Shown: in pieces, positions 60,040 to 64,000 of the stretch
Position numbering within the stretch: the first letter of the stretch is position 1
Layout: every line of letters begins with the position of its first letter
NCBI GenBank assembly: GCA_019459285.1
Contig: JAIBEL010000052.1
Span: 1-64,000, forward strand
Length of the DNA: 64,000 bases
Origin: Rhizobium sp.
GTDB lineage: Bacteria > Pseudomonadota > Gammaproteobacteria > Burkholderiales > Thiobacillaceae
Direction of reading: 5' to 3'
Notes under the pieces: model-generated
Databases searched by the model: none
What the model saw: only the letters and a program-made list of their open reading frames with translations
Told to the model about the DNA's origin: nothing
Made by a program: the position numbers and the translations under genes

Positions 60040-61308
60040 TCGGTAGAGCGTCCGTTCGCTGATCCCCAGTTGCGCGGCCAGCGATTTGCGGTCGCCGCCA
60101 TGGTGCGCCAGCGCCCAATGCAGATAGCGCAGTTCCGCCGTTTCCAGCGGCACGATGTCGTCCACGCCCGGCATGCCTGTCTCGTCGCTTTTCAGTTCGG
60201 GTGGCAGATGCTCCTCCAGCAGGGTATCGCCGTCGGCCATCAGCATCGCGCGTTCGATGATGTTGCGCAGTTCGCGGATGTTGCCCGGGTAATCGTAGTC
60301 CTGCAGCCGGGCCCGTGCGGCTTCGCTCAGCGTGTAGGCCCGCCCCGGCGCCAGCCGGGCCAGCAGGGTGTCGGCCAGCAGGCCGATGTCGCCGCGCCGT
60401 TCGCGCAAGGCAGGCAGGTGAATCGGAAACACGCTCAGCCGGTAATACAGGTCGCGACGGAAACTGCCGCGTTCGACCATGGTCTTGAGATCGCGGTGGG
60501 TGGCGGCGATCAGACGGAAATCGGCGCGTAGCGTCTCCACGCCCCCGACCCGGCGAAAGGTCCCCGTTTCCAATAGACGTAGCAGCTTGACCTGCAGGCT
60601 AAGCGGAATATCGCCTACTTCGTCCAGAAACAGCGTGCCGCCCGACGCCGATTCGACCAGACCGATCTTGCGCTGATTGGCACCGGTGAACGCACCCTTC
60701 TCGTAACCGAACAGTTCGCTCTCGAACAGGGTTTCGGTCAGCCCCGAACACTCCACCACCACGAACGGCCCGTGCTCGCGCCTGCTCTGCTGGTGGATGG
60801 CCTGCGCGACCAATTCCTTGCCGGTGCCAGACTCGCCCAGCAACAGGGCGGCGGTGTCCGAAGGCGCCACGCGCCGGACCAGTTCGAGCATGCGATTGAA
60901 GGCAGCCGACTTGCCGACCAGGCCGCTTTCGGCCGGGAAACTGCTGGCCTCGCGTACCGTCAGCATGCGTTCGACGAAATACTCGATCTTGCCCGACGCA
61001 CCGACGATCGGCGTCAGTTCGACGTCGACATGCTCCTCGCCGCGCGGCGTATGGTGCAGATGCAGCACACGCCGCGGCTCGCCGCTGACCCGGCTGGCCG
61101 CGAGCGGGCAGGATTCGCCGCATTCGTCGCAGGGCCGGCTGTAGCCATGCGATATCGCGTAGCAAAACTGCCCGATCACATTCCGCTCGCCGGCATACAC
61201 ACGGCGATAGGCCGCATTGGCCGCCAGAATCCGGTAGTCGATCCCCATGACGATCTGGGGGTCGGGATGGGTCTCGAGAAAACTGATGAGTTCGTTGGCA
61301 GGTGACAT
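60025..61308 (-). CDS. Sigma-54 activator with four-cysteine PAS domain
   Basis: 427 aa. PAS sensor at ~8-118 with Cys49, Cys60, Cys63 and Cys67 ([20 protein letters not shown]), a cluster suited to an Fe-S centre or redox thiols. AAA+ domain at ~128-350: Walker A GESGTGKE (158-165), sigma-54 contact GAFTGA (205-210), [12 protein letters not shown] Walker B. C-terminal Fis-type HTH ([20 protein letters not shown]). Divergent from cydPAB, whose promoter is sigma-54 type, so this is the likely activator of bd oxidase synthesis. Three TGTCA-type dyads lie just upstream of its own ATG. Confidence 0.88.
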   Translation of the reverse strand: MSPANELISFLETHPDPQIVMGIDYRILAANAAYRRVYAGERNVIGQFCYAISHGYSRPCDECGESCPLAASRVSGEPRRVLHLHHTPRGEEHVDVELTPIVGASGKIEYFVERMLTVREASSFPAESGLVGKSAAFNRMLELVRRVAPSDTAALLLGESGTGKELVAQAIHQQSRREHGPFVVVECSGLTETLFESELFGYEKGAFTGANQRKIGLVESASGGTLFLDEVGDIPLSLQVKLLRLLETGTFRRVGGVETLRADFRLIAATHRDLKTMVERGSFRRDLYYRLSVFPIHLPALRERRGDIGLLADTLLARLAPGRAYTLSEAARARLQDYDYPGNIRELRNIIERAMLMADGDTLLEEHLPPELKSDETGMPGVDDIVPLETAELRYLHWALAHHGGDRKSLAAQLGISERTLYRKLAQ

Positions 61309-61315
61309 CGCTCTG

Positions 61316-61370
61316 CGCCATTTATGTCATTTACGTCACAGAACACTAGCAGGTTTTGTCATAAATGGCA
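61316..61370. promoter_or_regulatory. Repeated dyads, probable activator binding sites
   Basis: Three copies of a 14-base dyad TGnC(A/G)TAAATG(G/A)C(A/G): 61316-61329 and 61325-61338 (overlapping, read on the minus strand) and 61357-61370 (TGTCATAAATGGCA, plus strand). The last is ~90 bases from the sigma-54 promoter, a normal enhancer distance. The first pair is 8 bases from the regulator ATG, so self-control is also likely. Confidence 0.65.
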
Positions 61371-61454
61371 GTTTGCATTTCCAGCGCCTGTCACAAAATT
61401 GATCTATTCTTTTGAAACTAAAGAGAAATAAAAGACCCCGCCTATCCCAGGGAG

Positions 61455-61470
61455 TTGGCACGGCACTTGC
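61455..61470 (+). promoter_or_regulatory. Sigma-54 promoter of cydPAB
   Basis: TTGGCACGGCACTTGC fits the -24/-12 consensus (TTGGCACG-N4-TTGC) at every fixed position, with GG at 61457-61458 and GC at 61469-61470 ten bases apart. Transcription should start near 61482, only ~5 bases before the first cydP ATG. Confidence 0.85.
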
Positions 61471-61486
61471 GAATATTGGAGTACTC

Positions 61487-61705
61487 ATGAAACCGCCCAT
61501 GCCCACTTTCCTGCACCATCCGCTGGCCAAAGAAATCTCGCTCGCCATCGCGATCAAGCTGGTGGTGATCGCGGTCATTTTTTATGCGTTCTTCGACGGC
61601 CATGCGCTGCATCCCGACGCCGATGCCGTAGCCGAGCGCCTGGCCAACCCCAATCAACCCGTCCACTCATCTCAATCCTCACCCGGGAGCCCCCATGCTG
61701 ACTGA
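61487..61705 (+). CDS. cydP: Cytochrome bd oxidase small subunit, CydP-like
   Basis: 72 aa. MKPPMPTFLHHPLAKEISLA then IAIKLVVIAVIFYAFFDG: one membrane helix preceded by LAKEISLAIAIKLV, the CydP pattern, and a polar tail. It overlaps cydA by 11 bases. The ATG at 61487 would leave a nearly leaderless mRNA if the sigma-54 start is right; ATG 61499 is an alternative. No Shine-Dalgarno is seen for either. Confidence 0.75.
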   Translation: MKPPMPTFLHHPLAKEISLAIAIKLVVIAVIFYAFFDGHALHPDADAVAERLANPNQPVHSSQSSPGSPHAD

Positions 61706-63287
61706 AGAACTCGTCGATCTGTCGCGGCTGCAATTTGCAGTCACCGCGCTTTATCACTTCCTGTTCGTACCGCTCACGCTGGGGCTGGCGTTCATCCTGG
61801 TCATCATGGAACTGACCTACGTCATCACCGACCGTCCCATCTACAAGGACATGGTGCGCTTCTGGGGCAAGCTGTTCGGCATCAACTTCGCGCTCGGGGT
61901 GACCACCGGCATCACCATGGAATTCCAGTTCGGCACCAACTGGGCGTATTACTCGCACTACGTTGGCGACATCTTCGGCGCGCCGCTGGCGATCGAAGGG
62001 TTGATGGCCTTCTTCCTTGAATCGACCTTCATCGGCCTGTTTTTCTTTGGCTGGGACCGCTTGAACAAGTGGAAGCACTTCATGGTGACGGTGCTGATGG
62101 CGGTCGGCTCCAACCTCTCGGCGCTGTGGATCCTGATCGCCAACGGCTGGATGCAGGACCCCGTCGGCGCAACGTTTTCCTTTGTGACGATGCGCATGGA
62201 AATGAGCGATTTCTGGGCCATCGTGTTCAACCCGACGGCGCAGGCCAAGTTCGTGCATACCGTGTCGGCCGGCTACGTCACCGCCTCGCTGTTCGTGCTC
62301 GGCATTTCCAGCTACTACCTGCTCAAGGGCCGCGACCTTGATTTCGCGCGGCGTTCGTTCCGCATCGCCGCCGGCTTCGGCTTCGCCTCGGCGCTGTCGG
62401 TCATCGTGCTGGGCGATGAATCGGGCTACACCGTGAGCGAATCGCAGAAGACCAAGATGGCGGCGATCGAAGCGATGTGGGAAACCGAACCGGCGCCGGC
62501 GGCATTCACCGTGTTCGCCGTGCCGAACGAAAAGGCCGAGCGCAACGATTACCAGCTGCAGATCCCCTATGCCCTGGGCCTGATCGGCACGCGCTCGCTC
62601 ACCAAGACCATGCCCGGCATCAAGGAGATCAAGGCCAGGAACCACGAGCGCATCGAGAACGGCATCCACGCGGTCGTCGCGCTTGAGCAGTTGCGCAGGA
62701 ACCACGACGACAAAACGGCGCTCGCGCAGTTCGACGCGCACAAGACCGACCTCGGCTTCGGCCTACTGTTGAAGAAATACATCGTCGACGTGTCGCAAGC
62801 GACGCCCGAGATGATCCAGCAAGCGGTCGACGACACCATCCCGCGCGTCGCCCCGCTGTTCTGGAGCTTCCGCATCATGGTGGCGCTGGGCTTCCTGTTC
62901 CTCGCGCTGTTCACGCTGGCGCTCTTCTATTCGATCAAGGGCACCTTCATCGAGAAGAAATGGCTGTTGCGCTGGGCGTTGTGGTTCATTCCCATGCCCT
63001 GGGTTGCCGCCGAACTCGGCTGGGTCGTCGCCGAATACGGCCGCCAGCCGTGGACGATCTACGGCGTGCTGCCGACGCACATCTCGGTGTCCAACATCAG
63101 TGTCGGCAATATCTACGGTTCGCTCGCCGGCTTCATCGGTTTCTATACCGTGCTGCTGGTCGTCGAGATGGTTTTGATGACGAAATACGCACGGCAAGGC
63201 CCCGCCAGCCTCGGTACCGGAAAATATCACGGCGAAAAGGCGGCTGGCGGCGCACTGCCCGCGGGCGCGATGGCTGACAAGATCTAA
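61695..63287 (+). CDS. cydA: Cytochrome bd ubiquinol oxidase subunit I
   Basis: 530 aa. Heme ligands His21 (b595), His188 and Met395 (b558), acid residues Glu101/Glu109 and GRQPW at 449-453 are present. A long Q-loop between helices 6 and 7 (~245-385) makes it the E. coli-like (long Q-loop) type that oxidises quinol. High-affinity O2 reduction, also protective against NO, sulfide and peroxide. GGGAG lies 7 bases before the ATG. Confidence 0.97.
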   Translation: MLTEELVDLSRLQFAVTALYHFLFVPLTLGLAFILVIMELTYVITDRPIYKDMVRFWGKLFGINFALGVTTGITMEFQFGTNWAYYSHYVGDIFGAPLAIEGLMAFFLESTFIGLFFFGWDRLNKWKHFMVTVLMAVGSNLSALWILIANGWMQDPVGATFSFVTMRMEMSDFWAIVFNPTAQAKFVHTVSAGYVTASLFVLGISSYYLLKGRDLDFARRSFRIAAGFGFASALSVIVLGDESGYTVSESQKTKMAAIEAMWETEPAPAAFTVFAVPNEKAERNDYQLQIPYALGLIGTRSLTKTMPGIKEIKARNHERIENGIHAVVALEQLRRNHDDKTALAQFDAHKTDLGFGLLLKKYIVDVSQATPEMIQQAVDDTIPRVAPLFWSFRIMVALGFLFLALFTLALFYSIKGTFIEKKWLLRWALWFIPMPWVAAELGWVVAEYGRQPWTIYGVLPTHISVSNISVGNIYGSLAGFIGFYTVLLVVEMVLMTKYARQGPASLGTGKYHGEKAAGGALPAGAMADKI

Positions 63288-63296
63288 GGAGCAAAC

Positions 63297-64000
63297 ATGG
63301 ACTACGAAACCCTGAAACTCGTCTGGTGGCTGCTGATCGGCGTCCTGCTGGTCGGGTTCGCCATCATGGACGGCCATGACATGGGCATGGGCGTGCTGCT
63401 ACCCTTCGTCGGCCGCAATGATCTCGAGCGCCGCGCCGTCATCAACACCGTCGCGCCGCACTGGGACGGCAACCAGGTCTGGTTCATCACCGCCGGCGGT
63501 GCGGTCTTCGCCGCCTGGCCGCTGGTCTATGCCACCGCCTTCTCGGGCTTCTACTGGGCGATGATGGCGGCATTGTGGGCGCTGTTCTTCCGCCCGGTCG
63601 GCTTCGACTATCGTTCCAAGATCCAGAACCCGACCTGGCGCAGCACCTGGGACTGGGGCCTGTTCATCGGCGGGGCGGTGCCGCCGATCATCTTCGGCGT
63701 CGCCTTCGGCAACCTGCTGCAGGGCGTGCCCTTCCAGTTCAACGACATCCTGATGTCGACCTACACCGGCAGCTTCTGGGCGCTGCTCAATCCGTTCGCG
63801 CTGCTCGCTGGCGTCGTCAGCCTCGGCATGATCACCTTCCAGGGCGCGAACTACCTGATGATGCGCACCGAGGGCGCCATCTACCGCCGCGTCCGCACCG
63901 CCAGCCTGATTTTCGGCCCCCTGACCTTCGTCACCTTCGCGCTCGCAGGCTGGTGGGTGGCGACCGGCATCGACGGCTATGTGATCACCAGCGCCATCGA
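63297..64000 (+). CDS. cydB: Cytochrome bd ubiquinol oxidase subunit II, partial
   Basis: About 234 codons before the window ends (whole protein ~380). The start MDYETLKLVWWLLIGVLLVG, DGHDMGMGVLLPF, APHWDGNQVWFITAGGAVFA and FRPVGFDYRSKIQN are classical CydB. AAGGAG precedes the ATG, 10 bases after cydA. Confidence 0.95.
   Translation, partial: MDYETLKLVWWLLIGVLLVGFAIMDGHDMGMGVLLPFVGRNDLERRAVINTVAPHWDGNQVWFITAGGAVFAAWPLVYATAFSGFYWAMMAALWALFFRPVGFDYRSKIQNPTWRSTWDWGLFIGGAVPPIIFGVAFGNLLQGVPFQFNDILMSTYTGSFWALLNPFALLAGVVSLGMITFQGANYLMMRTEGAIYRRVRTASLIFGPLTFVTFALAGWWVATGIDGYVITSAI

Overview
The window is GC-rich, densely coded chromosomal DNA. It suggests a betaproteobacterium of the Thiobacillus / Nitrosomonadales type. 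The order gyrA-serC-serA-pheA-hisC-tyrA-aroA-cmk-rpsA-ihfB-lapA-lapB-pyrF, RF2 made by programmed frameshifting, a dissimilatory sulfite reductase alpha subunit and DUF302 cytochromes all fit a sulfur-oxidising, respiring lithotroph. The genus is inference; the class is fairly secure. The first ~45 bases look like a low-quality contig end.

Region 1 (1-14.4 kb, minus strand) is one long housekeeping cluster running from gyrA through serine, phenylalanine/tyrosine and shikimate genes to cmk, rpsA, ihfB, the LapA/LapB pair and a partial pyrF. Most junctions are 4-8 base stop/start overlaps, so translation is probably coupled. A ~105 bp palindromic element sits between gyrA and serC and supplies the gyrA stop codon. 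Region 2 (14.4-18.2 kb, plus) holds mtaD, ubiG, gph, a SirB2-type protein, an inverted repeat and the tmRNA gene with its terminator. Region 3 (18.2-21.7 kb) is less GC-rich and accessory: two GNAT acetyltransferases, a CxxC carboxymuconolactone-decarboxylase-like protein and a DUF4238 protein. A well-formed integron attC site and a second half-site flank the DUF4238 gene, so this is probably an integrase-less gene-cassette remnant.

Region 4 (21.7-25.7 kb, minus) is a signalling operon: single receiver, receiver-HD-GYP, and GAF/PAS hybrid kinase with two receivers. Region 5 (26.3-30.1 kb) has a dsrA without dsrB, facing a minus-strand set of a small HMA-like protein, UspA, a DUF302 protein and a diheme cytochrome c-DUF302 fusion. 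Region 6 (30.3-36.5 kb) has a DUF4010/MgtC-type membrane protein, prfB, pepN and a PEP-CTERM protein.

Region 7 (37.3-51.5 kb) concerns cation transport: a P3A-type proton-pumping ATPase, an Xre-type regulator, and an enlarged kdp locus. The kdp order is a 30-aa membrane peptide, kdpF, kdpA, kdpB, kdpC, a 40-aa membrane peptide, a TorF-type porin, a truncated PII gene, a PtsN-like EIIA, two unknown small proteins, kdpD and kdpE. The PtsN-like protein beside KdpD fits the known EIIA-Ntr/KdpD contact in E. coli. Region 8 (51.5-57.1 kb) has two SRPBCC genes (one frameshifted) with an ArsR regulator and its palindromic operator, then recQ, lysS and a DUF3147 protein. Region 9 (57.1-64 kb) has aconitase A and a sigma-54 activator with a four-cysteine PAS domain. 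The activator is divergent from cydP-cydA-cydB, which has a consensus sigma-54 promoter preceded by repeated dyads. This looks like a self-contained redox-controlled cytochrome bd oxidase module.
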